Source of the DNA: Adiantum capillus-veneris
Taxonomy: Eukaryota > Streptophyta > Polypodiopsida > Polypodiales > Pteridaceae
Assembly (NCBI GenBank): GCA_014529385.2
Contig: CM043944.1
Location: 177,788,240 to 177,852,239 of the forward strand
Length of the DNA stretch: 64,000 nt
Direction: 5' to 3'
This document shows positions 30,569 through 42,541 of this stretch, piece by piece. Position numbers and translations under genes: made by a program. Position 1 is the first letter of the stretch; each line of letters begins with the position of its first letter. Below the pieces are notes generated by a model. That model saw only the letters and a list, made by a program, of their open reading frames with translations. It was not told the DNA's origin and ran no database searches.

Positions 30569-30950
30569 AGGTTTAGGGTAGAGGAAGGAGAGGGAGGATT
30601 CCAAGAGGGGATGGGAATAGATAGAGAGAGGGTAGAGGGAGGGGAAGAATCTTTGAAAACATTTTAAGATGGAGGGTTCTTTTTAATATAGAGTAAGCTT
30701 AAGTATGGAATTTGGTGGGGTGGAGGAGAAGGAGGGATATAATTGAGCCCAAGACCTAGGAGTCTATGTTTGGAGGAAGAGAGGGAACGACTAGAGAGAT
30801 TGTGTGAAGAGAGGTTTGTAATTCTGTGCTCAAGAGTGAAGATAGAAAGATTGCTTACAACCAAAATTTTAAAGAAGTTAGGATTCGTGAGAGGAAGCCA
30901 AAATTTATGACACACCCTTACCACTCAAGCCTTGCACATTCCCACCCATA
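30569..30950 (-). pseudogene. Penelope-like element, 5' piece upstream of the copia insertion
   Basis: The minus strand reads LPLTNPNFFKILVVSNLSIF, TLEHRITNLSSHNLSSRSLS and HRLLGLGLNYIPPSPPP. These match the plus-strand copy at 32770-32960 (TFSLEHKVTNLSSHNLSNRS, LLGLGHNYIPPSPPP). The sequence runs to SSTLN at the copia target site and continues LSFNHIFN on the other side. Similarity to the other copy fades at about 30950. Confidence 0.88.
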
Positions 30951-31540
30951 AGTAGGATTTGGGTATATGGAGACCTCTCCCCCACCCTCTCCCACTATCT
31001 TGGCCCCTATTCCCACCACCATGGGTATAGAAGGGGCTTCCGGTACCTCACCCGTAAGTTTTCCATCCACTAACTTGGGAACTAACTCTACCAACCCCCC
31101 TAACCATCCTAACCTCCAATCATCTTCTTCCACCTTCCCTACCCCTATGGAAACCTTAGCCCTTAATACCTCTTTAAGCGGCACGTATACCTTTCCCAAA
31201 TTTGTTTTAGCGGCTAGCCTCATCAGCCCACCTTTTTCAACCTTAACCATGATGGTGCAAGCCTCCACCCTTTCCACTACACCCTCAATGAAAACATTGT
31301 AATTCCCAGACAAAATCTTGGGTCTTACCGCAAACCTACCAATTAAGGATTTAGACCAACTCTCCATCCCTTCTACCCTTAACCTAGTCAAGGGCGTCCC
31401 CACCTTTTCACCTCAACACGGCATGGCAAAATCCTCCTTCTCTAAACCTAGGGGATCCTCACCAATCCCTCCCTTACTTTCCCCTTTTCTTTTGGCTCTC
31501 TCTCCGCGAGTGTCTTAAACTCTACCTTCATCATCTACAA
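30950..31540 (+). other. Segment between two opposed Penelope copies; open frames on both strands
   Basis: The plus strand has proline/serine-rich frames from 30967 (METSPPPSPTILAPIPTTMG) and 31318. The minus strand has a 161-codon frame (31403-30918) rich in valine and glycine whose end overlaps the Penelope piece. Neither shows a known domain. A third minus frame contains MGGNVQGLSGKG, faintly like the start of a LINE endonuclease. I cannot decide which strand, if either, codes. It may be the 5' region or ORF1 of the plus-strand Penelope element. Confidence 0.3.
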
Positions 31541-34230
31541 TGTCTCTTCCCATTTTTTCCGCCATAGACAAACCTTTGAAGTTCCATAAAATTGTATCCC
31601 TCTCTTTGGAAGAATTTAAGGCTCTCAATCTTAAGCTCAATAAAGACAAATCTCATCTTTCCCACCTACAAAACCTTCATGCCAACCAAACAGCTCCGCA
31701 TAGTCTTTGCATGAAGCCTCCACGTCTTACCTTGGAGGACTCTCATGCACAAGCACTAAGCTGGAAACCCTCAATATCCATTTTCAACTAAATTGGACCA
31801 AAGTGTATATTCAAGCTCAAGCCTTACTTTTAAAGAACCTCCAAAAGAAATTTGATGACTACCACGACATTGTGGAAGAAAGGCCTTTGGGAGCTCCCTA
31901 AAAATCTTGCACCCATTTCCTTTCCTAGAGTACAAACATCGGCTTGGGAAAACGAGTTACTCTTGTGGAAGGGTCTTAATGCTCTTACAAAATGAGATCC
32001 TTCAAACCCATTTAGCCTCTTCCTTGAACTTAGCAGCTCACAATGCTAGGAAGAGTTCCCGAGTCTTTCTCCTGGAGGAGGTAGAATCTGTACCTAAGGA
32101 AGAAACAGTGGGAGAACTGGTTTACCACGAAGTCACTACCCAAATAAAAAATCTTCTATCACCACCAGCACCACCTCCCCCCCCCCCCAAAGAAGCATGT
32201 TAACAAGACTCCATAATAGTTTTCCCACAAAAAACTCCCTCCACCTACGATGGGCACTAAAAAAAGCTTCAAAAATTCCCCTCCCTTGTCCAAAAACTCG
32301 CATGAAGAATTTTCTCATCAGCCTTTTAAAAAACCCAAAAACTCTCCCCCTTTATCCTACCCTCGCCCAAACTCCCCCTCTTGTATCTCTCCCTCTTTTA
32401 ACACTCCTAAAAACTCATCCCCATCTCCAGAAAACCCCTCCCCCTCCCCCTGTCCCTCCTCTATTAACCCTTCCCGTCTACCCTCTCTTCTCCAAACCCC
32501 AACTATCGTCTTTTTTCTCCTTCTCCTAGCTCCTTTGACGTAGCTCAATCTAAACCACTTCACCCCAAATATAACTTGCCCAAGAGCTCAAAACACTTCC
32601 AATGGAGGAGGTTGAATCAAGGAAAAAGCACCCTACAACTTTGGTCCACTTGCTCTTCTCTCAACCTCCTCTCTTTTTTCACATTGGGACCCCTCCTCCA
32701 TGTATTTTCCCTCTCCTCACCCACCCCTCCCCTTTTGGGTAAAAGCATTGTAAGTATTCACTTCCTCTCACCAACCCTTAACTCTTCAAACTTTCGGTCT
32801 TAAAAAATATCTCTACCTTTTCTCTCGAACACAAAGTCACCAACCTCTCTTCTCACAATCTCTCAAATCGCTCCCTCTCCTCTATCGAAAAGAAGCTTCT
32901 TGGTCTTGGCCACAACTATATTCCTCCCTCTCCTCCACCTACACCAAACCTAATCCTATAAGCTTACTCTAGCCTTAAAAGATCACTTCAACTTAAACTT
33001 GTCTATAAAAATACTTCTCCCATGTCTCCTCTCTCTTTATCTATCCTTAATCCCTCTTGGAATCCCCCCTCTCCTTCTTCTTCTCTTAACCTCGCCTTCA
33101 AACAAATTTTCACATTCCTTAAACCCCTTCTCTCTGTTACCCCTCCCTTCCACTCAAAACCTTTTTTGTTTGAAGCCATATCCTCTTTAAAAAATGACCT
33201 CAACATTATTATCAAGTCGGCTGATAAAAATCTTGGACCGATAATCCTCTCAAGGGCATGGTACGACAATGAAGCACTTTGCCAACTATGGACCCACTCA
33301 CCTACTCCATAATATCTTCTCCTCCCTTAACTTTTGTTTCCTCCCTCCTCGCCTCCATTGTATCAAATTACCCCCTTCTCCCCTAGAATGAACAAATCTT
33401 TATCCTCCCCTCCTCCATTGGCAAACAAACCATGCCCTTTCTTTTTCCTACCTAAAATCCACAAACCCGCCCTTGTAGGTCGTCCTATTTGCTCCTACAA
33501 ACGATATATTTTGGAAAATGCTTCTAAATGGCTCCATGCACAACTCTACCCCATCCTCTTATCTAAAACCCAACACCTCCAAGACTCCCACTCCCTTATC
33601 TTTGACCTAGCCACCACCACTTTTCCTCCCCACTTTATTTACTTTTGATGTGGAATCCCTTTACCAAATCATTCCCATACATGAGGGTCTTTTGTCTCTC
33701 AAAAACACCACCCAAGACATCTTTCCCGCTCCCAAAGTCCACTTTAACCTATCCCTACCCTCCCTTATCCTCAACCATCACTATATTTCTTTTAAAGGAG
33801 AGTGTTGGCACCAAATCAAAGGAACAGTAATGGGCTCCAACTTTGTGGTGGTCTATGCATGCCCCTTTCTTTGCTCCCTAGAAGAAGGCATGAACCTCCT
33901 CGCCTCTTCCTCTCTTCTCTACTTTAAAAGATTTGTGAATGACGCTTTGGTATTTGGGATGGCCCTTCTTTAAGCTTAGACAAGCTTCTTTAAAACTATG
34001 GACACCCTCTCCAACAGCATATAAAGAGCTCTTCACTCATCTCCTTTCAAGAGGCAATTATTTTAGATACCCATTTTTTCAAAGGAACTCTTTTGCCACC
34101 CATGGGATTCTTGATTCTAAGTGTCATCAAAAGAGTCTCAACTCCTACAATTATATCCCTTGGCAGTCCTGGCATTCGACACACCAAAATATTTCCTTCA
34201 TTATTAGGAAAGTTTTGAACTCATTTTTGG
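31540..34230 (+). pseudogene. Second Penelope-like element (plus strand), decayed
   Basis: Upstream helical text (VSLSLEEFKALNLKLNKDKS; WTKVYIQAQALLLKNLQKKF) leads to a proline-rich linker at 32140-32560. The RT region follows: NIIIKSADKNLGPIILSRAW at about 33200, FFLPKIHKPALVGRPICSYK at about 33450, FDVESLYQIIPIHEG at about 33650, KGTVMGSNFVVVYACPF at about 33820, RFVNDALVF at about 33930 and FATHGILDSKCHQKSLNSYN near 34100. The catalytic YxDD motif reads FVND, and GTPMG reads GTVMG. Several shifts break it. No GIY-YIG domain is visible. It faces away from the minus-strand copy, which shares about the same blocks. Confidence 0.87.
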
Positions 34231-34325
34231 GCCTGTTAAGGTGCCACATCATCAAAGCTGTACAAAAGAGTGCCACATCATTTTTGGGCCTTTTAAGAGT
34301 GCCACATCATCAAAGCTGTATAGAA
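34222..34325. repeat. 57-bp tandem duplication (GTGCCACATCATCAAAGCTG)
   Basis: ATTTTTGGGCC...TTAAG...GTGCCACATCATCAAAGCTGTA occurs at 34222 and again at about 34279. It sits just past the last Penelope similarity. From 34330 to 36480 no gene is recognised. There is a CT run at 35080-35098 and a 30-bp duplication (ATATTGAGCTAGTATCAAAG) at about 35548-35607. Confidence 0.8.
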
Positions 34326-36482
34326 GAAACCAACCCCATAGAATCCTCTAAATATTGCCGAGAACCCCATGATATGACATATCATTGGAAAGCTCTTGAA
34401 AAATGGATTCTAAGGAGCCAAGGTTCGAAAAGTTTGGATGAGCTCTATGAAAGTTATGCCATTTTTTTTCAATCAGCCAATTTTTGTTACCGTTACGATA
34501 ATCTAAAATCACCTTCTCTAGATCTACATGAGGCAATGTCTGATACATGCATGCCATAAATCAATAGATAGCATTTGAAGAGTAGATTCTAAATATCCAA
34601 TCACTGACAAGTTTGGATCTTATTTGTAAATTTTTTACCGATTCCCACATTTTGAAAGCTATTCCACATCAACAATCCTTACAAGGCCCAAAAAAAAGCT
34701 CAAGGTTTTCCTAATGTCTCCAAGAACTCAAAAGGTACATCATTTGAGAGAGTTCTCTTGAGGGTTTTATCATTCTCTTTATAATAGATCTTTTTTTTTT
34801 TGGAGTCACAAGACGTAGTTTTTAGGAAAAGCCATGTCCTTGTGTATGACCTTGCTCGGAACTCATGGTATGTAGTTCCCTGTGGGCCAATCAAAGATTG
34901 CATGGTGGTTTGCAACCCAAGACCATTTTTTCTTTGTTATGGTTGATTGTATCTGTCTTGGCTACTTGAATAATGATCAAGTGGGAAGTATTTGAAGATG
35001 GTGTTGTCTACAAACGTTGTTTACATTGTAAGCATCTTGCATGTCTCTTACTGTGATATCTGCATATTGTTAGCATCTCTTCTCTCTCTCTCTCTCCCTC
35101 ATAGCATCATGGGAAAAGTAAATATGGCATTATATGCTTGTTTGTCAGGTTCAAGGTTTGGAAGAAGAGAGTGAATGTAGATGTCAAGTGACAAGTGTAT
35201 TTTGTCACACACAGCTCCTCAATATGGTAAATGACTTTGTAATGAGAAAACGAACAAAAAAGAGAACTTATACTGGTATGGCCAAATCTTGTCATAATTT
35301 ATTTCCCCGCTCGTTTAAGTGTAGTGATCATATGAAGAATGCTAAGTTTTGGTGATGATTCCAAATTACTTATCTTTATTTGCAAAAGCGTTTCTAAAGA
35401 CGTACTAAAGATGATATCTTGTTAGATCAACCAAGGAAATCGATGAGAAGTATGATTATCTTTAGGGAGAGGCATCATGTGCCAATAAACGATAATGGAA
35501 GAGTTACATAAATTGCAGAAATGGTCTACAAATCTGGGCAGATAGTAGATATTGAGCTAGTATCAAAGTGATAGTAAGATATTGAGCTAGTATCAAAGTG
35601 ATAGTAAGATGAAATAATAAATCAAATAAAAAACTAATCATGATGCTTGATTTAGACAATAGTTAGAATGATCTTATACTTGGTATAGAGTCATAATATT
35701 GATAATCACAAGCTAATCTACAAAAGGCTATCCAAGCTTAGGAAATGCACAAAAATATGATAATTAACGACCAACTATTTGGATATGCTAAAGTATGGCT
35801 CCTCATACAAAGGTTTTTGATATCCAATTTTTGCATAAGAGTGAGCATCCTTAACTAAAAATTAGCTATCCATAAAGAAGTAGTAAAAACAATAGCAGAT
35901 ATGTCATAGAGGGGCAAGGAAATGAGGCAATATCAAGAAATATGCAAAAAAAACTTCACTATTGTATGGTGCACCACTACTGATAATGGCAACGGAGAAA
36001 AATTACAAATCACGTTACATTACATTACTAGTAGTAGATATAATTGTACATTTTTGGGCCAATGGCTCGTGGAAAAGACTAGGGAAATAGTGATTAGATG
36101 GAATTTTTCTATTTTTCATTAGATAACTATGTGCATAGTTGCATCTGCATTCTAAGAACCAAGATAGCAATCATCATACATACTATGGAGAGGGTTCTAT
36201 TCAACAACGAGACAAGCTTCAACTATAATGTGGTTATCATGGGTTGTCTTAATTAGGCAATATTTCAGATTGTAAATGAGAATACTTGGTTGGTGTTATT
36301 ATATGGATGGATTTGACCTTTGGTCAAAGTCGATGGCTCACCAAATATGTCTTGCTACTACTCTGGCAGCCTATGCATAGTGAGTCCTACACCAGGATGC
36401 CCTAAGAGTTATGTTGTTACCACAGGTGGATTTAGATTAGTTTATTATAGTAGCCTTGTAAAGAGAACCATCAAGATTTGGT

Positions 36483-36508
<26 letters not shown>
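36483..36508. repeat. (GA)n tract at the LINE 3' end
   Basis: On the minus strand the LINE 3' region ends ...TCATATTTGACCTCCGAGG, ATAATAGAA and then (CT)13. The same arrangement at 17872-17945 suggests that a CT microsatellite forms the natural 3' end of this LINE family rather than poly(A). Confidence 0.7.
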
Positions 36509-36514
<6 letters not shown>

Positions 36515-36600
36515 TATCATCCTCGGAGGTCAAATATGACCTATGGGACCAAATGAACATGTCACGTGGTGTGAGTGGAGGTCACAAGTGACTCGCGATG

Positions 36601-39600
36601 CTAAAAAATGGCTGAAATGAGCGTCGCAATAGAGAGTCCACATCGTGGCTGGGAGAGGAAGGTATGTAGGGAGAGCTCATGGCTGAATATATGGAGAAAA
36701 GAGGACCTAATGTGGTTAAAAGCTGAGCACTCCAGTAGTGTGTGGTACTCACTCTCTCTCACTTGACGAGGGCATAAGGTGCAAAGTCGATGCGACTCCT
36801 TGCCACTGTCCCAACGTCCTCTCTTGCAGTGTAGAGAATGGGAGCTAAGATGAATGGAGGCAATGGGGCGGATTGCACTCAATGGGATGGGCTCAAGGAT
36901 GTAGGGATGGGTTTAGTTACTATGTTCGGAGAAGAAGAGAGATTTGTAGTTTGGGGCAATGTGTGTGGTGTAATGGCTGAAGCAAGACCCTCAAAATTTC
37001 TCCCAAGCCATGAAACATTGGTGTTGTAAGAAGGCCTCATTAACTTGGGAGTCAATCGATGCATCCTTGACCAAGTGACATGCATCCCATCTTCCTGATC
37101 ATTTCTTGATGTCAAGCATCCATCCCGAACTTAGTATTTTGCTCTTTCATGTCTTTTGGACCTTTTGGCTTTCTTCATATGCTATTCTAGGAAGTCAATA
37201 CAAAGGGCTACGTTGTGCCTTAAGCATATACTCCACAACCCTTTGCATGTCCAAGACCTCAATGGGAAGCGATCCAGACTCAAGAAGTAAGAGCATGTAG
37301 GGTGTTTGTGTCTTGACTTGGAGAAAGTCGGTGAGAAAACTCTTTTGGATATTCTCAAACTCTTTCCAAGTAGACTTCCCAATGCTACCACCCCACACCT
37401 CCACTCCATAAAGAAGCACCAGTGTCATCAATGTGTCAAAGAGGTACTTTTTAAGATCCCAACACTTGATCTCTCTAGCATTGCACATATTCCTAAATGC
37501 ATAATAAGCCCTCTTTCTAGCTTCCAAGCAACACATTGCGCAATCCTTCCATTTATGCTTGGATGGAACCTCAAGTCCAAGGTACTTGAAGCTATCTACC
37601 ACTTCAAGTTGCTCATTGTTGTATACAATGCATGGATTTTTGTCATTGAGGGTCTTTACAAGCATAACCTTGGTTTTTTATCCATTCACAATCAGCCCGC
37701 TTTTGTGCATCTTCTAAGGTATGTGCCAAGAGCACTACATCATCCGCATAAAGAAAAATCATGATCACCGCATTTTTGATCTTAACCTCTTTTATGCCTT
37801 CTTGTTGCAGAAAATCAAGAACCATGCATTCCAATTCATCAATGAGTAGCCCAAAGAGGGTTAAGGGAAAGTGGGAATCCTTGTTTGACACCAGTGGTGC
37901 ATGCAAATGTTTTTGAAATTCCATCTCCCATACGTAGTCGATATATCACTTTTTGCTAGATGTGAAAGACTGCATGCATAAATTCTCTCAACGCCTGAAG
38001 GCTTTGCATACGTCTCCAAAGATTTCCTCGCAGTACCATGTCAAAAGATTTCTTGAAATCCACAAAGTAACAATCCAACTTTTTTCCTTACAATCGAGAC
38101 GCTTTCATAAGAACTCAAAGAGTGACAAGGTGATCAATAGTGCTATGATGCTTTCAAAAACCTGCTTGGCCTAGCACACATTTGCCGTTCTTTTCAGGCC
38201 ATTCACTTATCTTCATCTCCATGATACATCCAAATGACTTTGCCATCAAAGAACCAACCATTATAGTGCGATAGTTGTTCACATTGTTTACATCTCCTCC
38301 TTTGCGCAAAGGTTTTATCCAATTTGCACTCCATTCATGAGGCATGCCATGCTGAGGTGCAAGGTTAAACATATCATGTATCCAATTTTTTCTTTTCTTT
38401 CTTGTGCATTTAATCATTTCAACCTTGACACCTTAAAGGTCCCCTGCCTTGTGAGTAGCAAGTTTCTCAAGCGTGCAACATACATCTTCAATGGTAAAGA
38501 AGGGAGGCATAAGCAGAAGGGAGCTACAACACTCCATCATATCAACATTAGGTTGCTCATAGAGGTTCTTGTAATGCGTAGACATATCCTCAAGAGTCAA
38601 GTCACCAAAGCTCTCAACACGCTTGCTTTTTAGATTTTGCCAAAACTTTCTACATGCATGTGCTTTCTCTTGCACTAAAAGAAGTTGTTTTTTGACTTCC
38701 CACCTTCTCCTCTTTTTTTGAACAAGTTCTTTGTATGTGTGTGAATGTTCCAAGTAAAATTTCTTGTCTTTGCTTGCATACAACCTTAGCAAGTGTTTTC
38801 GGGCTTGACTACATTCCATGGTGAACCATTTCTTCTTGGTGCTACTCTTTTTAGACCTTTTGCAAGATATGTGTTTCACCAAAAAGCATTCCTTTGCACA
38901 AGAGAAAATTACTTCTTTGAAAACTTTTCACTTGCATTCTAATGTTGGTCTCTCTTGATACTCTGTCATGCTTTAACATTTGGTCCACCATATCAACATA
39001 TATAGATGCTCATTTGAAGTCTAGACATAGGTACAAATGATTCACATCATGATTGGAGGCTACATGCTTGGGTCTTTTACCACACTTGAGATCGATATAT
39101 AGCATCCTATGATCTGAGTACGGATTCCATTCACCAAGTGTAAAGCTTTGCATGCATTCTAGAGTGGCTTCCAAAAACAACATATAGTCACTCACGCTAT
39201 CACCATTGTGCTTTCTACATGTAAAGTCATTGATGCCATGCCATAAAGATACACCATTTTCAATGAGCATTCCAGTACTATTGCACATATGTAGAAGTGA
39301 GTTTCCAGAGTGATCCAATTTAAACCTTCAAATATACATTCTTATTGAGACATGTGGCATGTCAGCTTGTTGTGTGTCTTGTTGTAACGTATTTTTGTGA
39401 GCATTCATGTCTCCAAAGACAATGACTTCACCATGGTCCTTGTAATGAGCATTTCTTTGTCTAGTTCAACAAAGGACTCATCTCTATCCATATCCAAGCG
39501 AGCATAAAAGTTGGAGCCATAGTGAGGAATGTAGCAGCCAACCACAAACATGATTTGACCATTTGGTGGACTGATTTTCAGCCATAAGTAGCGTATATAC

Positions 39601-39870
39601 TTATCTTCTTTGACAATGGAAACATCTTTCAACCCTTTTTTATCATACATGCTATACCTCCTTGACCTCTACATTGCTTTGCATTTTTGGCTCACATCAA
39701 AGAATGCACATCATATTTGTCAAATCCAAGAATTCATTGTGCATCATGCTCCCATGTTTTGACACTTCAATAAGTATCACATCGGAGTCATTGGTAAGCT
39801 CATCAATGCCAATTCCGGCATTCCATTGATAGCCGTTAAAATTCTAAAATCTTATTTGCAAGCGTGAGTT
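36601..39870 (-). pseudogene. LINE (L1-type) ORF2: APE endonuclease and reverse transcriptase
   Basis: Endonuclease blocks: FNGYQWNAGIGIDELTNDSD at about 39810, KEDKYIRYLWLKISPPNGQI at about 39590, and SLWHGINDFTCRKHNGDSVSDYM with SDHRMLYIDLK at 39260-39070. A basic linker follows (ARKHLLRLYASKDKKF). RT blocks: HEWSANWIKPLRKGGDVNNV at about 38330, LYADDVVLLAHTLEDAQKRA with intact YADD at about 37750, and FKYLGLEVP at about 37580. A C-terminal Cys/His tail, RLCTLCPRQ...ESEYHTLLEC, lies near 36780. Five or more frame breaks make it inactive. It acts by nicking DNA and priming reverse transcription at the target. ORF1 precedes it. Confidence 0.93.
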
Positions 39871-39881
39871 GGTCTCATAGA

Positions 39882-40580
39882 TCATGTGTCCCTATTTTTT
39901 GGGTGCACTTGCATCCTCCTCGAGTGAGTTTTCTTCTTGAGATGACACCTTGACCTTCTTGGTTCTTTACTCATATGCTTTGCAACGTACATTTTTTTGC
40001 ATAAGAGTGTGATTCTCATATACATTACAACCTGTTCATTTGAGGTAGATCCAACTATTGTCAAGGATGATCTTTATCTTTACGTGATTAGCCATGGTAC
40101 ATACAATAGGTCTTTCTCCCGAGAGAGGGACTCCTTGTTTTTCAACTTAATGTGCACCATAAGCCATGATTCTAGACATGCCAAAGTATGTAGAAAAAAA
40201 ATCTTCAATAGCAACCACAAGAGATTGGGATGTTTCCATGCTTTCCTCCTTGATTCCACAAATGAAGATGTTTGTTAAGCGTTTTTTCCATTCTTGCAAT
40301 TCTTGAGTGTCCACATTCTCTAAATTCTTTGCAATTCTTGAGTGTCCACATTCTCTAAATTCTTTGCTTGGACAACTGCTTGTGTGATAGGAGATGTAGA
40401 AACCACATTATCCTTACATATATCAGCCCATGATTTGGATGCATTTCTCATCTCACATACATCATGTCGTATTGTATCTATCATTTACTCTTTGAATACA
40501 TGATCACTCTCAATTGTTCTTAAGTTCTCTTTCAATGCATTCATGTCCATAAGAGAGCAATATATCTTCCAAGAGACTTT
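39882..40580 (-). pseudogene. LINE ORF1-like protein (coiled coil, RRM-like, C-terminal domain)
   Basis: Reading minus from ATG at about 40550: MDMNALKENLRTIESDHVFK (helical), then KSWADICKDNVVSTSPITQA. After a frame break come WKKRLTNIFICGIKEESMET and VVAIEDFFSTYFGMSRIMAY, then ERPIVCTMANHVKIKIILDN and a basic tail. The order coiled coil, IFICGI(K/R)E strand-helix block, then an I-x-I-x(5)-IL block resembles L1 ORF1p of the Transposase_22 type rather than the CCHC-bearing ORF1 of most angiosperm L1s. A 35-bp duplication (40296-40365) shifts the frame. Confidence 0.6.
40296..40365. repeat. 35-bp tandem duplication inside LINE ORF1
   Basis: GCAATTCTTGAGTGTCCACA...AAATTCTTT occurs at 40296 and again at 40331, identical. 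Thirty-five is not a multiple of three, so the second copy breaks ORF1. From 40600 to 41090 I see only AT-rich sequence. Confidence 0.92.
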
Positions 40581-41099
40581 GAATTGTTTTAGATTTTTAA
40601 CATGTTCTGTTAGATCTCGACAATTTTATTAGGAATGACATATCTATTGGATTTTACATGAGCAAACATATCATTTAAAGTCAAAATGATTATCAACCTG
40701 AATAAATATAATCTTGCACAATTTTTTTAAGTCTTTAAGTCGGTCTGTGCTTTGTTTGAACTAGTGTCAGTGCATGGTGAAAAAATATAAGTTAAAAATT
40801 CATTATATGCTGAAATGTTCCATATTGTAAACATGTATTGTTTGATCTGGATGAAGTTCTTATAAACCCCTTGTTTGCTCTACATTTTACACTTGTAACA
40901 GATTGCAGTTTAAAGTGAACATTGTTTTCAATGTTTATCAATACTTTCATGCATATTTCTTAAAGTCTTAAATTCATGGTTGAGGGTTTGCTAAATAGTG
41001 TGAGAGTGTTAGTGCAATGTGCAACCATGAATTTGTATTTTCTATGTTGTTTTTTATTGTCCAATGATAAAATGACGCGAGATTAAAAAAAAAAGTATT

Positions 41100-42541
41100 A
41101 TGCGTGCCATTCGAAAAGAATGTATTTTGGCAAAATCATCATGTACAAATGGTCGTATACAGAAGATTAATGAAAGCAATGTCTTCATCAAAGACCTCAC
41201 TAACGCTATATGGGGGAACACAGAGCACAAGGTACGAGGTGAAGGCCAATACGAGTTGCTGATTCTACCAGGGATTCGAGAATTTGACCCCCACCACAAG
41301 GTTAGGACAGTGTTGGTGGGCAATATGAAAGTATGTTGCAGAGACTTAAAGGAAGATATCCCTCCTGCCTCTACGACATGTCAAAATTAGAGCAGTGGGA
41401 TAAATTGTGGAAGGAAGAAAAGATAAAGATAAAGCGTGTGAAAGCGCAGGACCAAGCAGTCTTACCCAAGACGTTCAAGCATCTTTGGGAGGTCGATCAG
41501 ATGCCAGCAACATCGACACAATTATGTGCATGGCTTTGAATGCTAAGTGCGCTCATCTTGTTGGCATCCCTCACGAGGCCTTGGTAGAAGGTACAAGGAT
41601 TGGAGTAGGCTCCTTTGGTGTGTGCACATTGTACACCATCAAAGGCATCTCTTTCTTTTTGGACCACATTAAATATGTGGGAAAATGCTACAAGGGAGGG
41701 AGTGAGGAAAAATTTTACAGCTTTCAGAAATGGCAAGGAATGCAAATGCTTCACCCGTCCATTGTAAGGTGCATTGGCTTTACCAGCAAAGCTCCTTGGA
41801 TCACAATATTCCCATACTACAATGGGGGTACCGTGGGGGACATGATGTGCCACTTACCATTCATCCACAGATTGTTCTGACCCCGCATGCACAGGCTACA
41901 ACATGACTCAAGGTCAATGCTTGTAGCAAATTTATCTGTACAAGAGATAGACACAGCATGGATCAAAGCAGTGATCGAGTAGATGCCAGTCATTTGTCAC
42001 GCCTTAATTGATGGCGTTATGGCTGTCCACTTGGCCCGGGATAGCGCACAGTGACCTGCACCTGTTCAACGTAATGTTGGACTTTCCTCGCACAAATAAA
42101 CCCTACGTGTGCATCATTGATTGGGGAATGATGCTTAGAATGCCAGCTAAGCGCACGTCAATTAATTATCTGCATCCAAGCGCACAGTCAGACTCTGCAG
42201 TTTTAGAGGCACTGAGAGTAGGGGATGTAAGGATGGCTAAGCAACCATGGATTTCTCTAGAACTATATGATCCACAATGCACAAATGCATACAAAAAATT
42301 GAGTGATGTTTATGCATTGGGTTACCTATTTGACATGTTGATAGATTTTTGGACTGTAGCCAGAAAAGTTTATTTTCCAGAAGAAGTTTTCTACCACCCT
42401 GACCAAGATGCTATGAGGGCCATTCAAATTAAAGTAGATTGTTGGATGAAGTTAAAAGAGTGGAAACAAAGAAGAAATGCATCTAACGTTTTGATATTTT
42501 TCAAAGAACACTTAAAGACAAACCCTAACCCTGTCCAATGA
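41100..42541 (+). pseudogene. Protein-kinase-fold gene, frameshifted, family unrecognised
   Basis: From about 41530 the frame reads EGTRIGVGSFGVCTLY (glycine loop), YVGKCYKGG (possible VAIK-like lysine), HPSIVRCIGF, then the hinge ITIFPYYNGGTVGDMM. After a shift near 41880 come VICHALIDGVMAVHLA, IAHSDLHLFNVMLDF (catalytic loop HxDLHxxN), VCIIDWGMMLRMP (DWG in place of DFG), SLE and SDVYALGYLFDMLI. It ends after a lysine-rich tail. The upstream part (41100-41390) is a different frame with no known domain. Two shifts and a stop in the catalytic region indicate a pseudogene. DLH and DWG are unlike ordinary plant receptor kinases. It lies with a RING gene on the same strand. Confidence 0.7.
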
